Notes under the pieces: model-generated
Seen by the model: only the letters and a program-made list of their open reading frames with translations
Database searches by the model: none
What the model was told of the DNA's origin: nothing
NCBI RefSeq assembly: GCF_001897285.1
Contig: NZ_MKSM01000100.1
Location: forward strand, 1 to 64,000
Origin: Nitrobacter sp. 62-23
GTDB lineage: Bacteria > Pseudomonadota > Alphaproteobacteria > Rhizobiales > Xanthobacteraceae
Direction: 5' to 3'
Length of the DNA stretch: 64,000 nucleotides
In this document: positions 45,488 through 54,824 of the stretch, piece by piece
Position numbering within the stretch: the stretch's first letter is position 1
Layout: each line of letters starts with the position of its first letter
Position numbers and translations under genes: made by a program

Positions 45488-45896
45488 GCGGATCAATTTC
45501 TCCAATCGCAGAAAAAACTACAAAAACTGTCCGTGTCCTCTTAACGAATACCCCGGAGCGCAAGGAAACAATAATTATTGCCGATTGCGACAGGGTTAAA
45601 TCGATCCGATCGCAAATCGTCGCGCCGGCCTTCAGCATTCATCCCGCGAGTTTCTTCACCGCGATCGGGACTCGCGCCGCGATGGCGATCCGCCGCCGGT
45701 TAACCACCCGTCAACCTTTGACGACCGCGCCCGCGTTCGACGATCGGTGGTAAAGCTCCGCGCCGCAGGTTCCCGGTGTCCCCAGTGCTGAGGATCGCTT
45801 TGACCGGCGATCGATGCAATTTTAGTGATTCCCGCAACGAGAGCCCAAGCCCTTTCTGGCACTGTGTGCGCAAGAAACAAAAAAAGTGAGGCGCGC
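45488..45896. other. Divergent promoter gap between glmS and a small gene
   Basis: 409 bases with no supported reading frame. It must hold promoters for glmS (leftward) and the 74-residue gene (rightward). No ribozyme, riboswitch or strong hairpin was recognised. Confidence 0.4.
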
Positions 45897-46121
45897 ATGA
45901 GTGAAGCCGAGTTTGAACGGATGCTGAACGCGGTGAGCGCCGCGATTGCTCCGCGCATCGAAGAGGCCGTGCCGAAGGACTCGCCGGAATTCGACGACCT
46001 CCATTTCGACGACCTGCATTTCGGCGAGCCGCCAAAGGCCGCCAATGACAACGCCGCCAATGACAACGCTGTCACCTGGCCGTTTTTCCCTTTCCCGGAT
46101 GGATGGAACGGCGCCTGCTGA
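45897..46121 (+). CDS. Small acidic hypothetical protein with short tandem repeats
   Basis: 74 residues from ATG 45897, with GTGAGG upstream. The first 30 residues look helical (SEAEFERMLNAVSAAIAPRI). Then come two short duplications: FDDLHFDDLHF (about 40-50) and AANDNAANDNA (about 56-66), both also visible as near-identical DNA repeats. The end is aromatic, VTWPFFPFPDGWNGAC. No family recognised. It is rightward, 82 bases before the oppositely oriented tRNA-Cys gene. Confidence 0.5.
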   Translation: MSEAEFERMLNAVSAAIAPRIEEAVPKDSPEFDDLHFDDLHFGEPPKAANDNAANDNAVTWPFFPFPDGWNGAC

Positions 46122-46203
46122 ATGATGCGGCAAGCCGCATGAAGGCTCGCGAACCGGTTTTGCATTTCATCAAATAATCAACCTAAGCCATTGATTATGT
46201 TGA

Positions 46204-46277
46204 TGGAGGCCACGTCCGGAATTGAACCGGAGTACACGGTTTTGCAGACCGTTGCGTAACCACTCCGCCACGTGGCC
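46204..46277 (-). tRNA. tRNA-Cys (anticodon GCA)
   Basis: On the minus strand a complete cloverleaf reads from 46277 to 46204. The acceptor stem is GGCCACG / CGTGGCC. The D-arm is GCGGAGTGGTTACGC. The anticodon loop CTGCAAA carries GCA. The T-arm is CCGGTTCAATTCCGG. The discriminator base is T and the CCA end is encoded. 74 bases including CCA. Confidence 0.95.
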
Positions 46278-46292
46278 CCTTGAATCCGGATC

Positions 46293-46319
46293 AATATAGA
46301 GCATCAGCTAGTTAGGCAA
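46293..46319 (-). promoter_or_regulatory. Candidate promoter of tRNA-Cys
   Basis: On the minus strand a -35-like TTGCCT (46319-46314) is followed, about 15 bases later, by -10-like TATATT (46298-46293). The -10 lies 16 bases before the mature 5' end of the tRNA. Confidence 0.5.
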
Positions 46320-46374
46320 CCTTGCTCAGACTGGTTCAATGTAAATTCTGAAATTGCGTTTCTGAAGCGGCCGT

Positions 46375-47112
46375 TCAGACCCGCTTGCGGCGGCGGTAAT
46401 CCCTCTTCGGTTTCGGCCGGGGCGCAAGTTCGGGCGTCGTCGCCTGGACTTCGCGATATTTCGCCAGCATCCGCTCGAAACTCGCGAGCAAAGTCGTCTC
46501 GATGTCCGGGCGATTTTCCAAACCAGCAAGCATCATCGCTGCCGCCTCGATCGTGGCGAGTCCATCCCGGCGAGGCTCCTTGCGAAGCTTGCCGTAGCGC
46601 GAAGGCTGGCGCGGTCCCAGAATGATGCGCTGGCATTTGAGCATCCACGCGTTGCGCCACCACAGCGCCTTGGCCTGGCTCCAGGTGCCGTCCAGCAGCA
46701 CCAAGCCCTCGATATCGGCGAGAATACCGCGTTGATCCTCTTCCATCTCGCCCTTGCGATCGATCGCCACGATGGCGCGGTTGGCGCCGAAAGAATCGGC
46801 CTTGGCCGAACCGAGATAAAGCACCGCCCAGCGGGAGGGGTCATCCACCGGCCGGCCGAGCGCCTTCGACAGGCTCGGCCACGACAACCCGATTTTCAGG
46901 ACGGCATCCCGGAAATGGAGCGCCGTCAGCCGGGCGGTGCCGAGCGCCCTGTCCTGCTCTTGCGGATGCTGCAGTATCAAGAGCGACGTCCTGTTGCGGA
47001 CCGGCTCGACACTGTCGCAAATGCAGAGCGCCAACGGCTTGCGACACCGCGGACAATCCTCGACTGTCTCTGGACTTTTGTCGGCGGCAGCTTGCGCGGC
47101 GTTTTTGGACAT
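46375..47112 (-). CDS. DTW-domain tRNA-uridine aminocarboxypropyltransferase
   Basis: 245 residues. DTW-domain proteins use S-adenosylmethionine to add the 3-amino-3-carboxypropyl group to uridine in tRNA (acp3U; E. coli TapT). The N-terminal zinc-type cysteines are in CPRCRKPLALCIC (about 20-32). The signature LDGTWSQAKAL lies near 139, followed by GPRQPSRYGKLRKEPRRDGL near 165. The C-terminus is very basic (PRPKPKRDYRRRKRV), suiting RNA binding. The neighbouring tRNA-Cys gene is probably coincidental. Confidence 0.9.
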   Translation of the reverse strand: MSKNAAQAAADKSPETVEDCPRCRKPLALCICDSVEPVRNRTSLLILQHPQEQDRALGTARLTALHFRDAVLKIGLSWPSLSKALGRPVDDPSRWAVLYLGSAKADSFGANRAIVAIDRKGEMEEDQRGILADIEGLVLLDGTWSQAKALWWRNAWMLKCQRIILGPRQPSRYGKLRKEPRRDGLATIEAAAMMLAGLENRPDIETTLLASFERMLAKYREVQATTPELAPRPKPKRDYRRRKRV

Positions 47113-47166
47113 GGCCCGCTATACGACGCACTCGTTCCTCCGGCAAGGAAGCCGGTCGCTTTTCGC

Positions 47167-50100
47167 CTATTCGGCCGGCGCGACAGCCGGAGCCACCTCG
47201 CCTCGCCGCCGCAACCGGTCGATCAGGAGATAGATTACGGGCGTCGTATAAAGCGTCAGGATCTGCGAAACGAGCAGTCCGCCAATGATGGTGATGCCGA
47301 GCGGACGGCGCAGTTCCGTTCCCGGCCCTGTCGCGAGCACCAGCGGCACCGCGGCGAAAATTGCGGCCATGGTGGTCATGAGAATGGGCCGGAAGCGCAC
47401 ACTGCATGCCTCGAAGATGGCGTCCGCGGACGACAGACCGCGATGGCGTTCGGCATCAAGCGCAAAGTCGACGATCATGATGCCGTTTTTCTTGACGATG
47501 CCGATGAGAAGAATGATTCCGACGAATGCGATGATCGTCAACGATGTGTTGGTGATCTGCAACGCCAGCAGCGCACCAAGGCCCGCGGAAGGCAACGTCG
47601 AGATGATGGTGAGCGGGTGCGCGAGGCTTTCGTAAAGCACGCCAAGAACAATATAGACCGCGACGAATGCGCCCAGGATCAGCAGCGGCTGCCGTCCCGA
47701 CGTCTTGCGGAAATCGGCGGCGTTGCCCTGGAAACTTCCGCGGATGCCCTCGGGCATGTGCAATTCATCGACCGCGCGTTGAATATTGGCCGTCGCATCG
47801 TCCAGCTCCACTCCCGGCAGCGTATTGAAGGATACTGTCGTCGATGGGAACGACTGGGAATGATAGACGGCTAGCGGAGAGAGATCGCGCCGATATTGGA
47901 CGACGGCCGATAGCGGTATCTGCACTCCATTGGCTCCCGCAACGAAGATGCGTTCAAGGTTGGACGGGTCCTGCTGAAATTGCGGATTGATTTCGAGAAT
48001 GACCTGATACTGATTGCGCTGGGTGTAGACCGTCGAAATCTGCCGCTGCGAAAAGGCGTTGTTGAGCGCGTTATCGATGTCCTGAACCTTGACGCCAAGG
48101 CTGGACGCCTTCTGCCGGTCGATCGACAAGGTCAGTTGCAGGCCGCCCGACTCGCGGTCGCTGGAAACGTCCGTGATGCCTTCCACCGTCTCCATGCGCT
48201 TGGCGACAACAGGGGCCCACTTCTGCAGCAAGTCGAGATCGGTGCTGGTGAGCGTGTACTGGTAGTTGGAATCGCTCTGGCGGCCGCCGCTGCGAATGTC
48301 CTGCGCGGCGAACATGAAGAGCTTGATGCCCGGCACATTCTCGAGATTTCGGCGCATCCGGTCGATAACCTGCTGGGTCGGCAGCCCACCCCGTTCGGCC
48401 GGCGGCTTCAGCGTGATAAACATGAACCCGCGATTTGCGCCTCCATGCATGCCGCCGCCGATCGAGGAGCCGATCCCCTTCACCGCAGGATCCGCCATCA
48501 CGATGTCCATGACGCGCTGTTGAAGCCCGAGCATGGACTGAAAGGAAACGTCGGCCGACGCGCGCGTCGAACCGATCACGAAGCCGCTGTCGTCGATCGG
48601 AAAATAGCCCTTCGGCGTCTTGATATACAGCGTTACCGTCAAAGCGATCGTCGCAAAAAACACCAGCAGCGTCAGGATGGGAAAATTGAGCACGACGCGC
48701 AGCGTCCGCGCGTAGAACGCCACGATCCGCGACAGCAGACCTTCGACCAGCCGATCGAAGCGGGTCGCATCGGGCGACATTCCATGTTTGATGTAGTGCG
48801 CGCAGATCATCGGCGTCACCGTCAAAGACACGATGGTCGACACCACGATCGCAAATGTGAGGGTCAGCGAGAACTCCCGCAGCAAACGGCCGACCACGCC
48901 GTCCATGAAGATGAGCGGCGTGAACGCGGCGACCAGCGACAGGCTGATCGACAACACCGTAAAGCCGATCTGCCGTGCTCCTTCGAGCGCCGCCTGGTAA
49001 GGGGGCAACCCCTGCTCGAGGTTGCGATACATGTTCTCGATCATGACGATGGCATCATCGACCACGAAGCCGACTGAAATGGCCAGCGCCATCAGCGACA
49101 GATTGTCGATGGAGAAGCCCGCCAGCCACATCCCGGCGCATGTCCCCGCCAAAGCCAGTGGAACCGACACACCGGCCGCGACGGTCGGCGTCATGCGGCG
49201 GAGAAACCCATAAACCACCACCATCACCAGAAAAACCGTCGCCAGCAGCGTCCACTGCATGTCGTCGACGCTTGCCCGGATCGAGCCGGTCCGGTCAACG
49301 ATGGTCGATATCTCGACGCCGGCCGGAATCCACTGCTTGAGTCCCGGGAGCATCGCCTTCACGCGATCGACCGTGTCGATGACGTTGGCGTCGCCCTGCT
49401 TGGTGATCTGGATCAGCACCGCCGGCTGCTTGTTGAACCACGCCATCGAGCGGCTGTTGCGCGTGGCGTCCTTGACGTCGGCCACGTCCGACAGCCGGAC
49501 AAAATTCCCTCCCGAGCTTTTGATGACGATGTCGCGAAATTCGGCCGCCGTTCGCATCTGCCGGTTGGTCGACAGCGTCTCGCTCAGGCGGCCGCCATTG
49601 AATATGCCGACCGGCCCGAGCGGATTGGCGTTCACGATCGCGGTCCGGACATCGTCGGTGGCGATGCCCGCATTCGAGAGCGCCACGGGGTTGAGCGCGA
49701 TGCGGACGGCCGGCTGGTCCGCGCCGCTCACCGAAACCTCGCCGACGCCCGGAACCTGCGAGATGCGCTGCACGATCACGGTATCGGCGACATCGTAGAT
49801 CGCGCTGGTCGACATCGTCTTTGAGGTCAGGGCCAGGACAAAGACCGGCGCCGCGGCGGGATTGGCCTTGCGGAATGTCGGCAGCGTCGGCAGGTCGCTC
49901 GGCAAATCCGCAAGCGATGCGTTGATCGCCGCCTGTACGTCACGCGCGGCGTGGTCGATGTTCCGTCCGATCGCGAACTGCAACTGGATGCTGGTGGAGC
50001 CAAGCGTGCTCGAGGACGTGATTTGGTCGATGCCCGCGATCTCGCCGAGCCGGCGCTCCAGCGGCGCGGCGACGGTGGCCGCCATGACCGAGGGGTCCGC

Positions 50101-50262
50101 CCCCGGCCGGCTGGCCGACACCCTGATCATCGGGAAGTCGACGTTCGGCACCGAGGCCACCGGAAGAAACCCGTAAGCAACCAAGCCGATCAGAAACAGT
50201 CCGATCGCCAGGAGCGTGGTGCCGACCGGCCTTCGGATGAATGGCTCGGAAATCGAGACCAC
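47167..50262 (-). CDS. RND multidrug efflux pump subunit, MdtC-like
   Basis: 1031 residues from GTG 50262, with AAGGA nine bases upstream; the G of the preceding TAG stop is the first base of this start codon. Inner-membrane proton antiporter with 12 helices and two large periplasmic loops. The N-terminus SISEPFIRRPVGTTLLAIG and SASRPGADPSVMAATVAAPLE are typical. The proton-relay aspartates are in VGFVVDDAIVMIENMYR near 400. The second half repeats the fold (GIVKKNGIMIVDFALDAER near 920). It is the last gene of the operon, and likely forms a heteromeric pump with the preceding subunit, as MdtB-MdtC do. Confidence 0.93.
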   Translation of the reverse strand: MVSISEPFIRRPVGTTLLAIGLFLIGLVAYGFLPVASVPNVDFPMIRVSASRPGADPSVMAATVAAPLERRLGEIAGIDQITSSSTLGSTSIQLQFAIGRNIDHAARDVQAAINASLADLPSDLPTLPTFRKANPAAAPVFVLALTSKTMSTSAIYDVADTVIVQRISQVPGVGEVSVSGADQPAVRIALNPVALSNAGIATDDVRTAIVNANPLGPVGIFNGGRLSETLSTNRQMRTAAEFRDIVIKSSGGNFVRLSDVADVKDATRNSRSMAWFNKQPAVLIQITKQGDANVIDTVDRVKAMLPGLKQWIPAGVEISTIVDRTGSIRASVDDMQWTLLATVFLVMVVVYGFLRRMTPTVAAGVSVPLALAGTCAGMWLAGFSIDNLSLMALAISVGFVVDDAIVMIENMYRNLEQGLPPYQAALEGARQIGFTVLSISLSLVAAFTPLIFMDGVVGRLLREFSLTLTFAIVVSTIVSLTVTPMICAHYIKHGMSPDATRFDRLVEGLLSRIVAFYARTLRVVLNFPILTLLVFFATIALTVTLYIKTPKGYFPIDDSGFVIGSTRASADVSFQSMLGLQQRVMDIVMADPAVKGIGSSIGGGMHGGANRGFMFITLKPPAERGGLPTQQVIDRMRRNLENVPGIKLFMFAAQDIRSGGRQSDSNYQYTLTSTDLDLLQKWAPVVAKRMETVEGITDVSSDRESGGLQLTLSIDRQKASSLGVKVQDIDNALNNAFSQRQISTVYTQRNQYQVILEINPQFQQDPSNLERIFVAGANGVQIPLSAVVQYRRDLSPLAVYHSQSFPSTTVSFNTLPGVELDDATANIQRAVDELHMPEGIRGSFQGNAADFRKTSGRQPLLILGAFVAVYIVLGVLYESLAHPLTIISTLPSAGLGALLALQITNTSLTIIAFVGIILLIGIVKKNGIMIVDFALDAERHRGLSSADAIFEACSVRFRPILMTTMAAIFAAVPLVLATGPGTELRRPLGITIIGGLLVSQILTLYTTPVIYLLIDRLRRRGEVAPAVAPAE

Positions 50263-53200
50263 TATTGCATTCCTTCGCTCACGCCGGGGATCGTCGGCGG
50301 CTGCGGTCCGCCGGTTGGCACGGCCTGCTCGATGCGCTTGTTCAGACGGTCCAGCGCCAGATAGATCACGGGCGTGGTGTAAAGCGTGAGCAACTGGCTG
50401 AGCAGCAAACCTCCGATGATCGAGATGCCGAGGGGGAACCTCAGCTCGGAGCCGGTGCCGCTTCCGATCGCCAGCGGCAACGCGCCGAACAGCGCAGCCA
50501 GCGTGGTCATCATGATCGGTCTGAACCGGAGCAGACATGCCTGCACGATCGCGTCGGTCGCCGACAGGCCCTGACGGCGCTCAGCCTCGAGCGCGAAATC
50601 GATCATCATGATCGCGTTCTTCTTCACGATGCCCATCAGAAGAATGATGCCGATCAAGCCGATGACGGACAGATCCTGCCCGAACAGCATCAGCGCGAGG
50701 ATGGCGCCGACACCAGCCGAGGGCAGCGTCGAAAGAATCGTGATCGGATGAATGTAGCTCTCGTACAAGACGCCCAGCACGATGTAGATCGTGACCAGCG
50801 CGGCCAGGATCAGCCAGGGCTGCCCGGCGAGCGACTTCGAGAACTCCGCCGCGTCGCCGGAGAACACGCCGACGATACTTGTCGGCATGCCGATCCGGTG
50901 CTCGATAGTCTTGACCCGCTCCACGGCATCGCCAAGCGATTCTCCCGGAGCAAGGTTGAAACTGAGCGACGCCGCCGGAAACTGGGCCCGATGCGAGATC
51001 ACCAGCGGCGCGGTGGTTCGGGTCAACGTCGCGACCGCCGACAGCGGCACCTGCGCGCCGGCAAGACCCGGCAGATAGAGCTTCGACAGGATCGAGGGGT
51101 CGCGCTGATACTGCGGCAGGGCCTCCAGCACCACGCGATACTGGTTTGCCTGCCCGTAAATGGTCGATATCTGCCGCTGCGCGAACGCGTCGTTCAACGT
51201 ATCATTGACGCCCTGGAGGCTGACGCCGAGCTGGCCCGCGCGCGCGCGATCGATGTCAAGCGCGGCTCGCAGACCGCTCTCCTGCGCTTCCGACGAGACA
51301 TCCTGAAACAGCGGATCACGACGAAGTTCGGTAACGAGCTTGCCGGCCCACTCGGCAACCTGGGCGGCATCGGTCCCCGTCAGGGTGTACTGGTATTGCG
51401 AGCGGCTCGACTGCGTGCTGATCTGGACGTCCTGCACCGGTTGAAAATAAACCGTCATCCCCGGGATCGAGGCTACGCGCTCCTTCAGGCGCGCAACGAC
51501 GACAGCAACATCGTCGCGGCGCTCGCTCCGCGGCCTCAGCGTCATCACCAGGCGCCCGACATTCGTCGTGGGATTCACGGAACCGGCGCCGATGACGGAT
51601 ACGACTCCCGTCACATCAGGATCTTCCTTGATTGCATTGGCCGCCTCGGTCTGGCGACTTTGCATTTCGGCGAACGACACGTACGGTCCGGCCTCTGTGA
51701 CCGCCGTGATGGAGGCCGTATCCTGGAGCGGCAGAAATCCCTTCGGCGCGACGACGTAAAGGACCAACGTCGCGGCGATGGTTGCGAAGGTAACAAACAG
51801 TGTCGCACGCTGGCGCCCAAGCACCCACAGCAAGCTCCGGCGGTAGAACTCGACCATCCGATCGGTAAAGCGGCTGGCCCAGGCCAATCCCGGAACCGCG
51901 CGCTTGTCTTCGGAACGCTTCAGAAGACGCGAGCACATCATCGGCGTCAAAGTCAGCGATACGACGGCGGATGTAACGACCGCGATGGTCAGCGTCAGGG
52001 CAAATTCGCGGAACATCCTCCCGACCAGTCCGGACATGAACAAAAGCGGGATGAACACCGCGATCAGCGAGACCGTCAGCGAGATCACGGTGAAGCCGAT
52101 CTCCCTCGCGCCCCGCAGTGAGGCTTCCATGACGCTCTCGCCGTTTTCAATATGGCGGACGATGTTCTCGATCATGACGATCGCATCATCGACCACGAAT
52201 CCGGTGCCGATCGTCAGCGCCATCAGCGACAGGTTGTCGAGGCTGAACCCGGCGAAATACATGATGCCGAAGCTGGTGATCAGCGACAACGGGAGCGCCA
52301 CGCCCGCGATCAACGTTGCGCGCAGCGAACGCAGGAAAAGCAGCACGACAAGCGTGACCAGCACGGCGCTGAGGATCAGCGTGAATTGCACATCGTGAAC
52401 GGAAGCGCGGATGGTCACGGTGCGGTCACTGACGACCGTCAGTTTGACGCCGGCCGGAATCGTGCGCTGGAGGTTCGGAATTGCCTCGCGGATCTGCCGG
52501 ACGACCTCGATCACATTGGCGCCGGGCTGACGCTGGATGTCGATGATGACGGCCGGCGTTCCGTTATACCAGCCGCCGGTGCGGTCGTTTTCCAGTCCAT
52601 CCACGATCCGGGCGACATCGCCGATCGTGACCGGAGACCCGTTGCGATAGGCGATAATGATGGGCTTGTACGCGTCCGCCGCCGTGATCTGGTCGTTGGC
52701 GGCAATGGTATAGGCCTGCTGCGCGCCGTCCAGCGATCCCTTCGGTCCTGAAACATTGGCGCCGGCAATCGCGGTCCGCAGGTCTTCCATTGAAATGCCA
52801 TAAGCGGCCAGCCGCGCGAGGTCGGCTTGCACTCGCACCGCCGGCTTCAGACCTCCGAGCACGGAAACGCGGCCCACCCCGGAAATCTGGCTGAGGCGCT
52901 GGGTCAGGACCGTATCGGCAATATCGCTCATGGCACGCAGCGAGACGGTGTCGGACGTCAGCGCGAGCGTCATGACCGGCGCGGCGGCCGGATTAACCTT
53001 GGCGTAAGTCGGCGGATAGGGAAGGTTCTTCGGCAAAATCCCGGCTGCGGCGTTGATCGCCGCCTGCACGTCCTGCGTCGCGCCATCGATATCGCGGTTG
53101 AGATCGAATTGCAGGGAAATCTGACTGACGCCGAACGAACTTGTCGATGTCATCGACGACAGCGAGGGAATCTGTCCGAGTTGTCGTTCCAGCGGCGCGG

Positions 53201-53390
53201 TCAGCAGCGACGCAACCACGTCGGGACTGGCGCCTGGCAGCCGGGTGCTCACCTGCACCGTCGGGAAGTCGACCTGCGGCAGCGCCGAGACCGGCAGCGC
53301 CCAGTAGCCGAGCGCGCCTCCGATCAGCAGCGCGATCCCGAGCAGGGAGGTTGCGATCGGACGACGAATAAACGGTTCAGAGACGCCCAT
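50262..53390 (-). CDS. RND multidrug efflux pump subunit, MdtB-like
   Basis: 1042 residues from ATG 53390; a TTG at 53411 is possible. Same RND architecture as its downstream neighbour. It has GVSEPFIRRPIATSLLGIAL at the N-terminus, STRLPGASPDVVASLLTAPL near 55, and proton-relay aspartates in TGFVVDDAIVMIENIVR near 400. LLMGIVKKNAIMMIDFALEA lies in the second half. Translation is coupled to the MdtC-like gene. The two pumps are clearly homologous to each other but not close copies, in keeping with an ancient duplication. Confidence 0.93.
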   Translation of the reverse strand: MGVSEPFIRRPIATSLLGIALLIGGALGYWALPVSALPQVDFPTVQVSTRLPGASPDVVASLLTAPLERQLGQIPSLSSMTSTSSFGVSQISLQFDLNRDIDGATQDVQAAINAAAGILPKNLPYPPTYAKVNPAAAPVMTLALTSDTVSLRAMSDIADTVLTQRLSQISGVGRVSVLGGLKPAVRVQADLARLAAYGISMEDLRTAIAGANVSGPKGSLDGAQQAYTIAANDQITAADAYKPIIIAYRNGSPVTIGDVARIVDGLENDRTGGWYNGTPAVIIDIQRQPGANVIEVVRQIREAIPNLQRTIPAGVKLTVVSDRTVTIRASVHDVQFTLILSAVLVTLVVLLFLRSLRATLIAGVALPLSLITSFGIMYFAGFSLDNLSLMALTIGTGFVVDDAIVMIENIVRHIENGESVMEASLRGAREIGFTVISLTVSLIAVFIPLLFMSGLVGRMFREFALTLTIAVVTSAVVSLTLTPMMCSRLLKRSEDKRAVPGLAWASRFTDRMVEFYRRSLLWVLGRQRATLFVTFATIAATLVLYVVAPKGFLPLQDTASITAVTEAGPYVSFAEMQSRQTEAANAIKEDPDVTGVVSVIGAGSVNPTTNVGRLVMTLRPRSERRDDVAVVVARLKERVASIPGMTVYFQPVQDVQISTQSSRSQYQYTLTGTDAAQVAEWAGKLVTELRRDPLFQDVSSEAQESGLRAALDIDRARAGQLGVSLQGVNDTLNDAFAQRQISTIYGQANQYRVVLEALPQYQRDPSILSKLYLPGLAGAQVPLSAVATLTRTTAPLVISHRAQFPAASLSFNLAPGESLGDAVERVKTIEHRIGMPTSIVGVFSGDAAEFSKSLAGQPWLILAALVTIYIVLGVLYESYIHPITILSTLPSAGVGAILALMLFGQDLSVIGLIGIILLMGIVKKNAIMMIDFALEAERRQGLSATDAIVQACLLRFRPIMMTTLAALFGALPLAIGSGTGSELRFPLGISIIGGLLLSQLLTLYTTPVIYLALDRLNKRIEQAVPTGGPQPPTIPGVSEGMQ

Positions 53391-53453
53391 GTCTGTCAAC
53401 TCGCCTGTCAACCCGCTACCGCGGGCTCGATGCTCGGCACCCTGTCTTGCGGA

Positions 53454-54824
53454 TCACGGGCGAGCCTTTGCGTTGCCGCCCGACCGCCCGTTCTGTTGCG
53501 CCCCGCCACCCGGCTGCCTTTGACCTCCCTCGCCCCGATTGCCGCGTTGCTCGCCATTGCCGCCGTCTTGACGATTACCGCGTCTGCCTTGCCGTTTCTG
53601 CGGCGCCAGATCAGCCGTCGGCGGTTGGCTGTTCTCGCTCACGCTCACCTTCGCGCCGTCGGACAGATTGGCAAATCCCGTGGTGACCACCCGATCCGTA
53701 GGATCAATGCCCTTGGCGATCACCGCATCCTGTTCGTTCTGCTGCGTCACCGTCACCGGCTTCGCGGTTACGGTATCATCGCTTCCGATCACATAGGCGA
53801 AGGTTCCGAGCGGACCGCGCTGCACCGCCGACGTCGGTATCACCGTCGCCTGCGACAGCGTTTCCACCTTGAGGCGGACGTTCACGAACTGGCCCGGCCA
53901 GAGCTGGAAGTTTCCATTCGGAAACTCGGCCTTCAGCTTCAACGTGCCGGTTGTCGGATCGACCTGATTGTCGATGCCGACCAGCCTGCCGGTATCGGCA
54001 ACCGTCGTTCCGTCGTTTCCGAAGACATCGACTTCGAGAACTCCCTTCGCCACTGCCGCATTCACACGCGTAATCTGCTGCTGCGGAAGGCTGAACTGCA
54101 CGGCGATAGGTTGAAGCTGCGTTATAATGACAAGTCCGGTCGCGTCGGACGCATGGATGATGTTGCCCTGATCGACCTGCCGCAGGCCCGCCCGGCCCGA
54201 AATCGGCGCGATAATCTTGGTGTAGCCGAGCATCGCCTGGGCATTGTCGATCGCGGCCTGATCGGCCTTGATGAGCGCCTCCTGCTGCGCAACGACCGCG
54301 CTCTGCGTATCGGCCTGCTGCTTCGATCCGGCATTGGAGGCGGCCAGTTGCTGGTAGCGCTTGAGGTCGAGACGCATGTTGGCAAGCTGCGCTTCATCCT
54401 GCGCTTTCTTCGCGACCTGCTGATCGTATTGTGCCTGATAGATCACGGGATCGATCTCGCCCAGCACGTCGCCTTTCCGGACGTCCTGCCCTTCGGTGAA
54501 ATTGACGGCTATCAGCTTGCCATCGACCTGCGAGCGCACGGTGACCGTGTTCAGGGCGCGGACGGCCCCGACGCCATCGAGGTAGACCGGCACGTCCTGG
54601 ATGCGCGGCGTCGCGGCAAGCACCGGAACCGCAAGATCGGGCCGCATCCTTCCCTCGCGCTTGCTCTGCATAAAGGCGTTCCAGCCGAGATAGGCGAGCC
54701 CTCCGGCGATCAGAAGCGCGATCACGATCCACATCGCGCGCCCACGGCCGCGGCCCGACGCGTTGCCGGGCGCTTCGCCGCCCGCCGTTTTCACGCTTTC
54801 GTCCAGACCCGGCTTAAAGAGCAT
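53454..54824 (-). CDS. RND efflux periplasmic adaptor (membrane fusion protein, MdtA-like)
   Basis: 456 residues. One N-terminal membrane anchor (MWIVIALLIAGGLAYLGW, about 31-48), then lipoyl, coiled-coil hairpin and beta-barrel domains. DGVGAVRALNTVTVRSQVDG near 83 and YTKIIAPISGRAGLRQVDQG near 200 are typical of the adaptor fold. The last ~55 residues are low-complexity Gly, Arg, Gln and Asn (RRGNRQDGGNGEQRGNRGEG...), unusual for adaptors. Its start overlaps the end of the outer-membrane gene by 11 bases. It links the RND pump to the outer-membrane channel. Confidence 0.93.
   Translation of the reverse strand: MLFKPGLDESVKTAGGEAPGNASGRGRGRAMWIVIALLIAGGLAYLGWNAFMQSKREGRMRPDLAVPVLAATPRIQDVPVYLDGVGAVRALNTVTVRSQVDGKLIAVNFTEGQDVRKGDVLGEIDPVIYQAQYDQQVAKKAQDEAQLANMRLDLKRYQQLAASNAGSKQQADTQSAVVAQQEALIKADQAAIDNAQAMLGYTKIIAPISGRAGLRQVDQGNIIHASDATGLVIITQLQPIAVQFSLPQQQITRVNAAVAKGVLEVDVFGNDGTTVADTGRLVGIDNQVDPTTGTLKLKAEFPNGNFQLWPGQFVNVRLKVETLSQATVIPTSAVQRGPLGTFAYVIGSDDTVTAKPVTVTQQNEQDAVIAKGIDPTDRVVTTGFANLSDGAKVSVSENSQPPTADLAPQKRQGRRGNRQDGGNGEQRGNRGEGGQRQPGGGAQQNGRSGGNAKARP

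Noticed and set aside
45488-45896. glmS ribozyme in the leader of glmS
   Set aside because: The ribozyme class is known from Gram-positive bacteria, and no core pseudoknot sequence was seen here.
50241-52121. 626-codon reading frame opposite the MdtB-like pump, and a similar one at 52827-54965
   Set aside because: Antisense shadows of motif-complete efflux genes, with Arg/His/Gln-rich composition.
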